This document shows, in pieces, positions 1 to 7,164 of a stretch of 26,783 bases of DNA. Every line of letters starts with the position of its first letter. Position 1 is the stretch's first letter. Under the pieces are notes generated by a model. It worked only from the letters and a program-made list of their open reading frames with translations, made no database searches and was not told the origin of the DNA. Source of the DNA: UBA4742 sp002403895 (lineage in GTDB: Bacteria; Actinomycetota; Acidimicrobiia; Acidimicrobiales; Acidimicrobilacustridaceae); the NCBI GenBank assembly GCA_036823295.1, contig DAISGD010000044.1:1-26783 (forward strand), read 5' to 3'. Both the position numbers and the translations under genes were made by a program.

Positions 1-41
1 CGGCCCGGGTCGGCCAGCAGCCCCGGATCGCGGGCGCTCAC
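1..41 (-). CDS. 5' end of an unidentified gene leaving the window
   Basis: A GTG at 41-39 overlaps the kinase stop codon (TGA at 40-38) in a GTGA arrangement, the same coupling seen at several other junctions here. The thirteen readable codons give MSARDPGLLADPG and nearly all end in G or C, as real genes in this window do. It would be the second gene of a minus-strand operon behind the kinase. Too little is visible to name a family. Confidence 0.5.
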   Translation of the reverse strand, partial: MSARDPGLLADPG

Positions 42-1497
42 CCGGCCAGCTCCCGGTAGCGGGCGTAGCGCCCGGCGACGTCCGACTCCCACCGCGGATC
101 GGGCTCGATCCGACGGTCGCGGTGCACCCAACGGTCGGCGGCAGCCCCGGCCGGCTCGAGCCCGGCGGTCTGGCGGGCCAGCCAGGCGGCACCAAGGGCC
201 CCACCTTCGGGCACGGCCACGATGTCAACCGACAGGCCCGTACCGTCGGCCAGGGCCTGCGCCCACGAAGCGTCGCGCACCCCACCACCGGTGGCGACGA
301 TCCGCGACGGGTCGATCTGGGCCAGGTCGAGCATATGGCGGACCGCGAAGGCGGAGGCCTCGTGGGCGGCGCGGGTGATCGCATCCGGGCCGAGACCGAT
401 GTCGAGGTCGTGCAACGAGGCCCGCCGATCGGGGTCGTGGAACGGCACCCGCTCGCCCCGCAGGTACGGCTGCCACACCGGCACCCGCGCCGGATCGTCG
501 GGCGCCACGCTCCCCGCCCACGGATCGGTGCCCAGAGCCCGGGCCACCCAGTTCACGAACAGGCCCCCGGCGTTGGACGGGCCGCCAACTAACACCTTGC
601 CCGGCGTGGTGTGCGGCACCGTCCATAGCCCGGCGACCTCTCGCCACTCGGGGATGACAGCCCACACGATGAGGGTCGAGCCGAGGATCACGAGCACGTC
701 GCCGTCGTCGTCGGCACCAGCCACCAGCTGCTCGCCCAGCGCGTCGATCGTTCCCCCGCCCAACAACGCTCCACCGGTGGCGTCGACCGTACCCACCGCC
801 TCGCTCCCCGCCACGATCCGCGGCAGCCGGGTGACGTCGTCGAGACCGGCGCCCCGGGCGACCTCGCGGTCCCAGCCGTGGAAGTCGAACAGCGGCAGGG
901 TCGTGTAGGCCACCGTGGTGTCGATCGCCCCGACCCCGCTCAACGCGGCGTTGGCCACCGCCTGGGCCGGCCAATAGCCGGCGGCGTCGGGGTAGTGGCG
1001 GACCAGCCATTCGAGGAAGCGGACCATCTCGCCCGGCGCGGGCCCGGTGGTGCTCTCGCCCCCGGCTCCGCGGGCGTCGCCGTAGAGCAGACCCGGCGAG
1101 ATCGGCCGTCCGGCCTGGTCGACGGCGCACAACGAGGGCACCATGGCGGCGACGTTCACGGCCCTGATGTCGAGGTCGNNNNNNNNNNNNNNNNNNNNNN
1201 NNNNNNNNNNNNNNNNNNNNNNNNNNNNNNNNNNNNNNNNNNNNNNNNNNNNNNNNNNNNNNNNNNNNNNNNNNNNNNGATGTCGAGGTCGGGACCCCCT
1301 GACCGCAACTGGGTCATGGCCTCGAGCACCCCGTCGTGCCAAGCGACATCGGCGTTATGGGCCAACTCCCCAGCGTGGGAGGCGAGCAACTCGTGCGCGA
1401 CCCGGCTGCGCGAGACCACCCGGCCGTCTCCGTCGACCGCCATGGCCTTGACCGAGGTCGTGCCAATGTCGATGCCGACTGTCACCTCGAGTGCCAT
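38..1497 (-). CDS. FGGY-family carbohydrate kinase (xylulokinase-like), interrupted by an artificial N-gap
   Basis: This is probably a cytosolic ATP-dependent kinase of a sugar or polyol. The N-terminus has the FGGY phosphate-1 motif (GIDIGTTSVKAMAVD, residues 8-22). LYGDAR lies at 100-105 of the repaired protein. Further on come a GGGTIDAL segment carrying the likely catalytic Asp, a second phosphate loop (LGSTLIVW) and the adenosine motif TGGGVRDASW near the C-terminus. The 100-N run at 1179-1278 breaks the frame as given. The same 13 bases flank it on both sides, and collapsing them leaves exactly 449 codons, 448 aa plus stop, normal or slightly short for the family. The ATG at 1497 has a GGGGGGAG ribosome site just upstream. 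The gene is divergent from the PaaK-like gene across operator 1542-1559. The sugar substrate cannot be read from sequence. Confidence 0.88.
1166..1291. other. Scaffold gap of 100 N that is probably zero length (13-bp contig overlap)
   Basis: The bases gatgtcgaggtcg occur immediately before the N-run (1166-1178) and immediately after it (1279-1291). Merging the two copies joins the kinase reading frame without a break (GGPDLDI then RAVNVAAM) and gives a gene length divisible by three. The Ns are therefore most simply a placeholder put between two contigs that overlap. Confidence 0.85.
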
Positions 1498-1522
1498 TGG
1501 CTCCCCCCGCCGACGTCCCCTC

Positions 1523-1544
1523 GACTCAGTCCTGACTCAGTCCT
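1523..1544 (+). repeat. Two tandem copies of an 11-bp unit leading into the operator
   Basis: The unit gactcagtcct is at 1523-1533 and again at 1534-1544, followed by gac. The result is a second CCTGAC half-site at 1531-1536, exactly 11 bp upstream of the CCTGAC half-site of the operator (1542-1547), about one helical turn away. Confidence 0.8.
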
Positions 1545-1559
1545 GACACCGGCGTCAGG
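1542..1559. promoter_or_regulatory. Operator palindrome, site 1 (kinase / PaaK-like divergent promoter)
   Basis: CCTGACACCGGCGTCAGG matches its own reverse complement at 16 of 18 positions. It is one of seven copies of a TGAC-N6-GTCA palindrome in this window. It lies 44 bases before the kinase start and 51 bases before the PaaK-like start. A possible plus-strand -10 follows at 1569-1574. Confidence 0.8.
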
Positions 1560-1568
1560 TTTGGAATG

Positions 1569-1574
1569 TATCGT
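1569..1574 (+). promoter_or_regulatory. Candidate -10 box for the PaaK-like gene
   Basis: TATCGT fits the actinobacterial TANNNT pattern and lies nine bases after operator site 1. It would give a leader of roughly 30 bases before the ATG at 1611. No convincing -35 is visible. Confidence 0.4.
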
Positions 1575-1610
1575 GCGGACCGACCCAACGCCGTCCGCAG
1601 GGGGACACCG

Positions 1611-2945
1611 ATGCCGAGCTACGGGCCCGAGGTCCTCGGACCTCCCACTCGTCCGACCGATCAGGAGCACTGGGACCCCGAGGCCCAGACCATGGACGAC
1701 GAGCAGCGGCGCGACCTGCAGTTGACCCGGCTGCGCGAGCTGGTCGCCAAGGTGCTCGACGGCGACGCCGGGTTGTTCCGCCGCAAGCTCGACGAGGCGG
1801 GCATCGCCTCGGCCGCCGACATCGCCAAGCTCGACGACATCAACCGCATCCCCCTCACCCGCAAGCAGGACCTGCGCGACAGCGAGGCGGCGCACCCGCC
1901 CCTCGGCGACTACCGCTTCACGCCGCTGTCGGCCTGCATCCGGATCGGCCAGTCGACCGGGACCACCGGCACGCCGACCATGACCATGCTCACCCGTCAC
2001 GACCTCTGGCTGGAGTACGAGTCAGCCGCGCGCAACTGGTGGCGCAACGGCTGGCGGCCCGGCCAGGTCGTCACCCACTGCCACCCCGCGTATCTCTACG
2101 GCGGGGGCCCGATGCTGTCGGGCTCGCTCGAGTACTTCGGCATGATGAACATGTGGGTGGCCCCACCCGACACCGACGAGATCGCCGAGCAGGGCATCCG
2201 CACCTGGCAACGCATCCACCCCGACGTCCAGATGGTCGCCCTCAGCCAGCACCGGTTCCAGGAGGTGGCGGCCAAGCTCGAAATCGACCTGCACGATGAC
2301 TGCGGCTTCCCCAACTTCTCGATGGGCGGGTTCGGCCGAGGCCTGCTGCCGCTGATGACGGCCGGGTTCGAGTGCTACGCCTACATCGGTGGACCCGACC
2401 GGACCTGCGCCGGTGCCCACTTGCACGAGGACTGGGCCGTCATCCAGGCCATCGACCCGGCCACCGGGGCCGACGTGGCCGACGGCCAGTGGGGCAACCT
2501 GGTCGTGACCACCCTCGATCGCGACAACGGGCTCCTGCGCTATGACCTCGAGGAGGCGGCCATGATCGAGGCGGCCGGCTGCCCGCTCGGCGAGACCGGC
2601 CGGGTCGGCTTCTGGGGCGGGCGCTTCAAGGACCTGCTCAGTTGCCAGGCCGTGCACTTCCAGGTGTCCGATCTCGAGCGGGCCGTGGCCTCCGTGGCCG
2701 AGCTGTGCACCCCGACCCTCGAGTTCGTGTTGGTGAACCCGCACGGTTCGGCCGACCCCCTGGTGGTGCGGGCTGAGGTCGGCGCCGACGTCGGCGTCCT
2801 TGACGATGTCCGCCGTGACGAGCTGGCGGGCAGGGTGCGGGCCGCCGTGCTCGATGGCCTCGGCATCGACGCGGCAGTCGAGATCCTCGATCGCGAGACG
2901 CTGCCTCGGTCGGGCTACAAGCTCAAGAGGGTGATCGACGCCTAG
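1611..2945 (+). CDS. PaaK-like (phenylacetate-CoA ligase family) adenylate-forming ligase
   Basis: Predicted to activate a carboxylic acid to its CoA thioester via an acyl-adenylate in the cytosol. The 444-aa length is typical of the PaaK family. The N-terminal region (about 20-90) follows the PaaK pattern, with WDPEAQTMDD at 21-30 and IPLTRKQDL at 80-88. The nucleotide loop STGTTGTPT is at 115-123. The C-terminus ends LPRSGYKLKRVIDA, matching the family ending around RSGK..RV(I)D. An upstream in-frame ATG at 1566 overlaps the likely -10 box, so I chose the ATG at 1611, which has GGGGGA six bases upstream. The sulfotransferase follows 14 bases after the stop and is likely cotranscribed. Operator site 1 lies upstream. 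The true substrate may be an alicyclic or aromatic acid rather than phenylacetate; no other paa genes are nearby. Confidence 0.85.
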   Translation: MPSYGPEVLGPPTRPTDQEHWDPEAQTMDDEQRRDLQLTRLRELVAKVLDGDAGLFRRKLDEAGIASAADIAKLDDINRIPLTRKQDLRDSEAAHPPLGDYRFTPLSACIRIGQSTGTTGTPTMTMLTRHDLWLEYESAARNWWRNGWRPGQVVTHCHPAYLYGGGPMLSGSLEYFGMMNMWVAPPDTDEIAEQGIRTWQRIHPDVQMVALSQHRFQEVAAKLEIDLHDDCGFPNFSMGGFGRGLLPLMTAGFECYAYIGGPDRTCAGAHLHEDWAVIQAIDPATGADVADGQWGNLVVTTLDRDNGLLRYDLEEAAMIEAAGCPLGETGRVGFWGGRFKDLLSCQAVHFQVSDLERAVASVAELCTPTLEFVLVNPHGSADPLVVRAEVGADVGVLDDVRRDELAGRVRAAVLDGLGIDAAVEILDRETLPRSGYKLKRVIDA

Positions 2946-2959
2946 CACGGCGTCGATCG

Positions 2960-4240
2960 ATGACCCTGCCCGTGGCCTGGCAACCACCTCCCCGCGCCCC
3001 GTGGGTCAACAAGCTCGCCGCGGTGGGGCGGGGCCTGGGCGACGACGGCCGGTCGATCGTGTCGCTCCGGGCCGCCGACATCATCGCCGGAGCGCAGGCC
3101 GCCACTGGCCTGACCGACACCGGCAACGAGTGGTTCCGTGAGCCGCTCGAGCGGTTGTGCGCGGCACTCGACGATGAGGCCGCCCTGCACCTGGCCGGGC
3201 GCCTCCGGGCCCGGGCTGAGCTGCAGCTCGTGTTCGAGAACCGCCTCCGGCTCGTCGACCTGTGGCACCGCGAACCGTCCATCCACGATCAAGTGGTGCA
3301 GGGGCCCATCGTCGTGACCGGGCTGAGCCGATCGGGCACGACCTTCCTGCACGAGCTGTTGGCCTGCGATCCGGCCAACCGGGCCCCGCTGCTGTGGGAG
3401 TTGCTGCACACGGTGCCACCCCCTGGGGCGTGGGGGACGGGAACGCCGACCGACGAGGCCCCAGAGCTCGACCCCCGGGCGGTGCTGGCCGACGAGGAGA
3501 TCACCGTCATGGACGAGATGGTCCCGGCTTTCACCGCCATGCACGAGAACCGTGGGTTCTGGCCGACCGAGTGCATCTTCGCCTTCGCCCACCAGTTCTC
3601 CAGCGATCAGTTCACCGGGCTCTACAACGTGCCGAGCTACACCATCTGGCGCAGCGGCATCGACCAGACCCCCACCTACGACTGGCATCGCCAGATGTTG
3701 CAGACCCTCCAGTGGGCCGCCCCCACCGACCGCTGGGTGCTCAAAGCGCCATCGCACCTGTCGTCGCTGCCGTTGGTCTTCGCCACCTATCCCGATGCCC
3801 GGGTCGTCATCACCCACCGCGACCCGCTTCGGGTGGTCGGCTCGCTGGCCGACATGATGGCGACCCTGCACTGGATGCACTCCGACCACGTCGACCACCA
3901 GGTGCTCGTGCAGTTCCTGTGCATGGGGCTCGAGCTCCAGATGGATGCGGTGACGGCCGAGCGCGATGCCGGCATCCTGCCCGACGACCAGATCGCCGAC
4001 GTGCGCTACGCCGACCTCATGGCCAACCCGGTCGGGGTGATCGAAGGGCTGTACGCGTCGTGGGGGCTCGACATGAGCGACGCGTTCCGGGCTCGCCTCG
4101 ACGCCTATGTCGCGTCCCGTCACACCCACCGGGGCGTGACTCACGACTACCACTTCGAAGACACCGGGCTCGACGTGATCGAGCACCGGGCGTTGGTGGC
4201 CGGCTACCAGGCTCGCTTCGGCGTCGAGTCCGAGGTGTAG
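2960..4240 (+). CDS. Sulfotransferase-family protein (PAPS-type)
   Basis: A 426-aa protein of the bacterial sulfotransferase superfamily, which transfers sulfate from PAPS to a hydroxyl or amine. The 5'-phosphosulfate loop is clear (GLSRSGTTFLHELL, residues 121-134). The 3'-phosphate region is at about 280-297 (RVVITHRDPLRVVGSL), with the expected Arg and downstream Ser. It starts at ATG 2960, 14 bases after the PaaK-like stop, so it probably shares that promoter and operator site 1. There is no signal peptide. It converges with the DUF1214 gene across 27 bases. A sulfotransferase inside a catabolic operon is odd: it could conjugate an intermediate, or the fold could be used for a different reaction. 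The family is safe; the substrate is unknown. Confidence 0.85.
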   Translation: MTLPVAWQPPPRAPWVNKLAAVGRGLGDDGRSIVSLRAADIIAGAQAATGLTDTGNEWFREPLERLCAALDDEAALHLAGRLRARAELQLVFENRLRLVDLWHREPSIHDQVVQGPIVVTGLSRSGTTFLHELLACDPANRAPLLWELLHTVPPPGAWGTGTPTDEAPELDPRAVLADEEITVMDEMVPAFTAMHENRGFWPTECIFAFAHQFSSDQFTGLYNVPSYTIWRSGIDQTPTYDWHRQMLQTLQWAAPTDRWVLKAPSHLSSLPLVFATYPDARVVITHRDPLRVVGSLADMMATLHWMHSDHVDHQVLVQFLCMGLELQMDAVTAERDAGILPDDQIADVRYADLMANPVGVIEGLYASWGLDMSDAFRARLDAYVASRHTHRGVTHDYHFEDTGLDVIEHRALVAGYQARFGVESEV

Positions 4241-4267
4241 GACTCCGGGCGGCTCCGTCCAAGCGGA

Positions 4268-5446
4268 TCAGCGGGCACGGACGACGAGCTCGGCGATGGG
4301 GACGATCTCGCACGTCGGGTGGGGGGGTCCGTCGGCCAGGACCCAGCGCACGATCATGTAGCCCTCGCGGCGCCCACCGGTGTCGAGCCAGTTGGGCACA
4401 CCGGGATCGGTCGGGGCGATGATCAAGTGCCAGTCACCGGCGGCCGATCGCTCGGCCCGGCGATTATTCAGGCTCGTCGTTGTATACCGGTAGTCGTAGC
4501 TCTCCATCCACGGGCTGGCGATGGTGAGGCCCCAATACAGGAACTCGTCCACCGGCTCGTGCACCGTGACGACCAGCGCCTCGCCGTCACCGAGCACCCA
4601 CCGACCGCCGTGGTAGGTCATGTCGGCGTCGCTATGCGAGCGCACTTCGTCGTCCTGGGCCTCGACGTGCGCCGCCCCGGCGGTGCCGCCGAACGAGTTG
4701 ATGTTGTTCGCCGTGTCGGCCCACATGTTCACCGCCGTCGCCGCCACGAACTGCAGGAACAGAGCCGCGAAGTCGAGCCTTGCGGCCAGCTCGTCAGGGT
4801 GCAGGATCGGTGGCGGCACCTCGCCGACGAGTTCGAGACGGAGCTCGGCCTGGGCGTCGTGGCGGCGATCGAAGAACGTCTCACGGACCGCCACCTGACC
4901 GGTACCGGCCACCAACTCGATGACGTTGGCCGGCGGCGTGTCCTCCGGCCTGTCCTCCGGCGGGTCTCCCGGGGCAGCGGCCGGGACGAACAGCAGATCG
5001 ACCTCGCCGCCCGGACCGAGGTCGAACTCGTCGAGGTGCACCTGCGTCAGGGTGCCGGTCCGCCCGCCGACGGCGCCCTTGCCGATCGGGGTGCCGAAGG
5101 TGAGGCCCACATAGGCGGCCTCACCCCGCGTGCCGGTCAGCCGGTAGGTGCGTTGGTCGTCGAGCACGGCGAAGAGATAACGCACGTCGGGGTTGTCGAC
5201 CAGGAGCTTGCGGTACTCGTCCTGCAACTGGAAGAGCTGGGGATGCAGCGGATCGGACTTCTCGACGAACCAGTCCTGGGCCAGCGCCGCCAGCCGGGTC
5301 ACCCACCGGTAGCCCTCGGCCAGGTCGGTGTCGGTGCGGGGCACCCCGGTCGCGTCGCGCATCGTGGCGACCGCATCGCGCTGGGCCTCGATCCACCCGC
5401 TCATGGCCGCGTCGATGCGGTCGCCGGCGGCGGCGTCGACGGTCAT
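4268..5446 (-). CDS. DUF1214-domain protein of unknown function
   Basis: A 392-aa protein whose last hundred or so residues (about 289-392) look like DUF1214: an aliphatic strand, a YWGLTI segment near 305, then a Trp-rich stretch (GDWHLIIAPTDPGVPNWLDT). The N-terminal part, up to about residue 110, is helical and acidic with no recognised motif. A Pro/Glu/Asp-rich linker lies near 160-175. I see no signal peptide or membrane span. The ATG (5446-5444) overlaps the stop of the upstream LLM oxidoreductase in an ATGA junction, so the two are translationally coupled and probably work on the same compound. It converges with the sulfotransferase, with 27 bases between stops and no obvious terminator. 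The biochemical role is unknown. Confidence 0.75.
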   Translation of the reverse strand: MTVDAAAGDRIDAAMSGWIEAQRDAVATMRDATGVPRTDTDLAEGYRWVTRLAALAQDWFVEKSDPLHPQLFQLQDEYRKLLVDNPDVRYLFAVLDDQRTYRLTGTRGEAAYVGLTFGTPIGKGAVGGRTGTLTQVHLDEFDLGPGGEVDLLFVPAAAPGDPPEDRPEDTPPANVIELVAGTGQVAVRETFFDRRHDAQAELRLELVGEVPPPILHPDELAARLDFAALFLQFVAATAVNMWADTANNINSFGGTAGAAHVEAQDDEVRSHSDADMTYHGGRWVLGDGEALVVTVHEPVDEFLYWGLTIASPWMESYDYRYTTTSLNNRRAERSAAGDWHLIIAPTDPGVPNWLDTGGRREGYMIVRWVLADGPPHPTCEIVPIAELVVRAR

Positions 5447-6363
5447 GGCGCGCCTTCGGCCGCTTCATCAGGTCGCTCCAGGCCCACCCCGTGGCCCACG
5501 ACGTCAACCATCGCCTCCAACTGCTCGATGTAGTGCTGTCGCGACTGGTGACGGAAGCGCACAGCCAGCCCGGTGGCTCCCAGCTCGGCGTACGCCTCCA
5601 CCACCTGGGCCGTGCCGGTCGGGTCGCCGAGCGGGTCGAGCGGCGGCTCGGGAGCCAGCACGACCTCGAACGGCAGGCGCCGGTCACCCATGGGGTCGAT
5701 GATGCCCGCGTCGCCGAGGATGGACCCCAGGTGGTCGAGGTCGAGGCCGAACGGCATCCACCCGTCACCCAGCTCGAGTGCCCGCCTGAGCGAGCGCCGG
5801 GTCCGTCCGCCCACCCAGATCGGCAGGTGCTCCTGCAGCCCGCTCGGCTCGACCACCACACCCCCGAACCGGTAGTGCGTCCCGGCGTAGGTGGGTGCCC
5901 GGCGGCTGAACGAGGCCCGGATGGCACGCAGGGCATCGTCGGCCCGGACCCCCCGGTCGTCGAAGGGCCGGCCGAGCAGGGCGAACTCCTCCCGGAGCGA
6001 TCCGACGCCGACCCCGAGGATCACCCGCCCCCCGCTGGCCACGTCGAGGGTGCCGTACTGCTTCACGATCTCGAGCGGGTGGTGGTAGCCGAGCACGGTG
6101 ACGTGGGGGAGCAGCCGGATCATCCGGGTGCAGGCGGCCACAAAGCTCAGGGTGACGACCGGGTCCCAGTAGCGCGCGCCGCGGACGGCGGCGACCGGCT
6201 CGGGGATGGCGACGTGCTCGGGGCAGCCCAGCCAGCTGTAGCCGAGGCGCTCGCCGGCCCGGGCCACCACGACGATGTCGTGGATGCTGCCGTCGACCTC
6301 CCAATCGGGCGGATCGAAGCGGGGGTTCAGGTTCACGACGGGCGTGATCATGCCCAGGCGCAT
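5443..6363 (-). CDS. LLM-class (luciferase-like) flavin or F420-dependent oxidoreductase
   Basis: A 306-aa TIM-barrel enzyme of the bacterial luciferase-like family, which uses FMNH2 or F420 for oxygenation or hydride transfer. Characteristic pieces are AGERLGYSWLGCPEH (36-50), the run of barrel strands around 68-92 (ending in HVTVLGYHHPLEIVKQ), LDVASGGRVILGVGVGS (106-122) and PIWVGGRTRRSL near 180. An upstream ATG at 6369 is in frame, but AGGAGG (complement of 6372-6377) is eight bases from the ATG at 6363 and only two from 6369, so 6363 is the likelier start. It is the first gene of a two-gene operon with DUF1214. None of the TGAC-N6-GTCA operators precedes it. Cofactor choice cannot be decided from sequence; F420 is common for this class in actinomycetes. 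Confidence 0.87.
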   Translation of the reverse strand: MRLGMITPVVNLNPRFDPPDWEVDGSIHDIVVVARAGERLGYSWLGCPEHVAIPEPVAAVRGARYWDPVVTLSFVAACTRMIRLLPHVTVLGYHHPLEIVKQYGTLDVASGGRVILGVGVGSLREEFALLGRPFDDRGVRADDALRAIRASFSRRAPTYAGTHYRFGGVVVEPSGLQEHLPIWVGGRTRRSLRRALELGDGWMPFGLDLDHLGSILGDAGIIDPMGDRRLPFEVVLAPEPPLDPLGDPTGTAQVVEAYAELGATGLAVRFRHQSRQHYIEQLEAMVDVVGHGVGLERPDEAAEGAP

Positions 6364-6371
6364 GTGCATCT

Positions 6372-6377
6372 CCTCCT
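6372..6377 (-). promoter_or_regulatory. Ribosome binding site that decides the LLM oxidoreductase start
   Basis: The complement reads AGGAGG. It is eight bases upstream of the ATG at 6363 and two bases upstream of the alternative ATG at 6369, which favours 6363. Confidence 0.65.
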
Positions 6378-6404
6378 GCGCGTCGGGGCAGGTCCCCGCC
6401 ACCC

Positions 6405-6419
6405 GGGCCAAGATGGCCC
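6405..6419. repeat. Perfect inverted repeat GGGCCA-AGA-TGGCCC before the 6421 start codon
   Basis: Two six-base arms (6405-6410, 6414-6419) around a three-base centre lie in the 57-bp gap between the divergent LLM gene and the gene at 6421. The repeat ends one base before that ATG. It could be an operator distinct from the TGAC-N6-GTCA sites, or an mRNA hairpin over the start. It may also be chance in GC-rich DNA. Confidence 0.45.
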
Positions 6420-6420
6420 G

Positions 6421-7164
6421 ATGGGAAAGGTGGCTGCCGGGTTCTTCTCTCTGACCGAAATCACCGATCCAACCGAGCATCACCGGTACAACGAGTGGCA
6501 CCAGCTCGACCATCTGCCCGAGCAGCTCCCGCTCGACGGCGTGGTCTTCGGCCAGCGGTGGGTGTGCACTCCCGCCTGTCGGTCGGCTCGAGCGGCGATT
6601 TCGACGGAGCTCGACCCGATCCACTACCTGACGCTGTACCTGATGGCCGAGCCGCTCGACCGCACGCTGTCGCAGTTCGTCGCTCTGGCCCGGCGTCTGC
6701 GCCAGGAGGACCGCTTCCACCAGCACCGCCGCTCGCACCTGTCGGGCCCGTTCGAGCTGGTGGACGTTCAGGCGGCGTCGCGGGTGCGGATCTCGGCCGA
6801 GGCCGTGCCCTATCGACCCAACCGAGGGCTGTACGTGATCATCGACCGGCCGGCTCGACCGGACGACGCCTCCGCCTCCGACGCCCGCACCGAGCAGTTG
6901 CTGGCCTGCGACGGGGTCGCCGGCGTGTGGTCCTTCGCCGCCCGACCGACCGGAGCAGCCGAGCACTGGCGACCCGGCGACCACCGCATCACGGTCTGCT
7001 TCCTCGACGCCGATCCGCTCGAAGTGGCCGCCGCCGTGCGCCCACTGCTCGCCCCTTGGCTCGAAGGCGACGAATCGGCACCCGTGTATGCCGGCCCGTT
7101 CGAGACGATCACGCCATGGCAGTGGCAGTGGTTCGACCGAGAGCAGAACGGAAACGGGCACTAG
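6421..7164 (+). CDS. Unrecognised 247-aa protein, possibly a two-domain dimeric alpha/beta-barrel (EthD/Dabb-like)
   Basis: I do not recognise the family firmly. The N-terminus (FFSLTEITDPTEHHRYNEWH, residues 8-27), followed by a DHLPEQLPLDGVVFGQRWV segment, resembles ferredoxin-like alpha/beta-barrel proteins that handle aromatic or polyketide substrates. A second, similar unit seems to begin near residue 139 (RGLYVIIDRPA), with the helix TEQLLACDGVAGVW following. The C-terminus is rich in Trp (WQWQWF). There is no signal peptide. It starts at ATG 6421 with no Shine-Dalgarno sequence, so it may be leaderless. It is divergent from the LLM gene, and its stop overlaps the thiolase stop by four bases. 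The context suggests a role in the same catabolic route. The ORF is certain; the fold assignment is tentative. Confidence 0.7.
   Translation: MGKVAAGFFSLTEITDPTEHHRYNEWHQLDHLPEQLPLDGVVFGQRWVCTPACRSARAAISTELDPIHYLTLYLMAEPLDRTLSQFVALARRLRQEDRFHQHRRSHLSGPFELVDVQAASRVRISAEAVPYRPNRGLYVIIDRPARPDDASASDARTEQLLACDGVAGVWSFAARPTGAAEHWRPGDHRITVCFLDADPLEVAAAVRPLLAPWLEGDESAPVYAGPFETITPWQWQWFDREQNGNGH

Noticed and set aside
1566..1610. Earlier in-frame ATG for the PaaK-like gene
   Set aside because: It overlaps the probable -10 box (1569-1574), and the extra 15 residues are not family-like. ATG 1611 has a good ribosome site.
4241..4267. Possible bidirectional terminator between the sulfotransferase and DUF1214 genes
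   Set aside because: Only weak short complementary bases are present, with no stable hairpin and no T-run on either strand.
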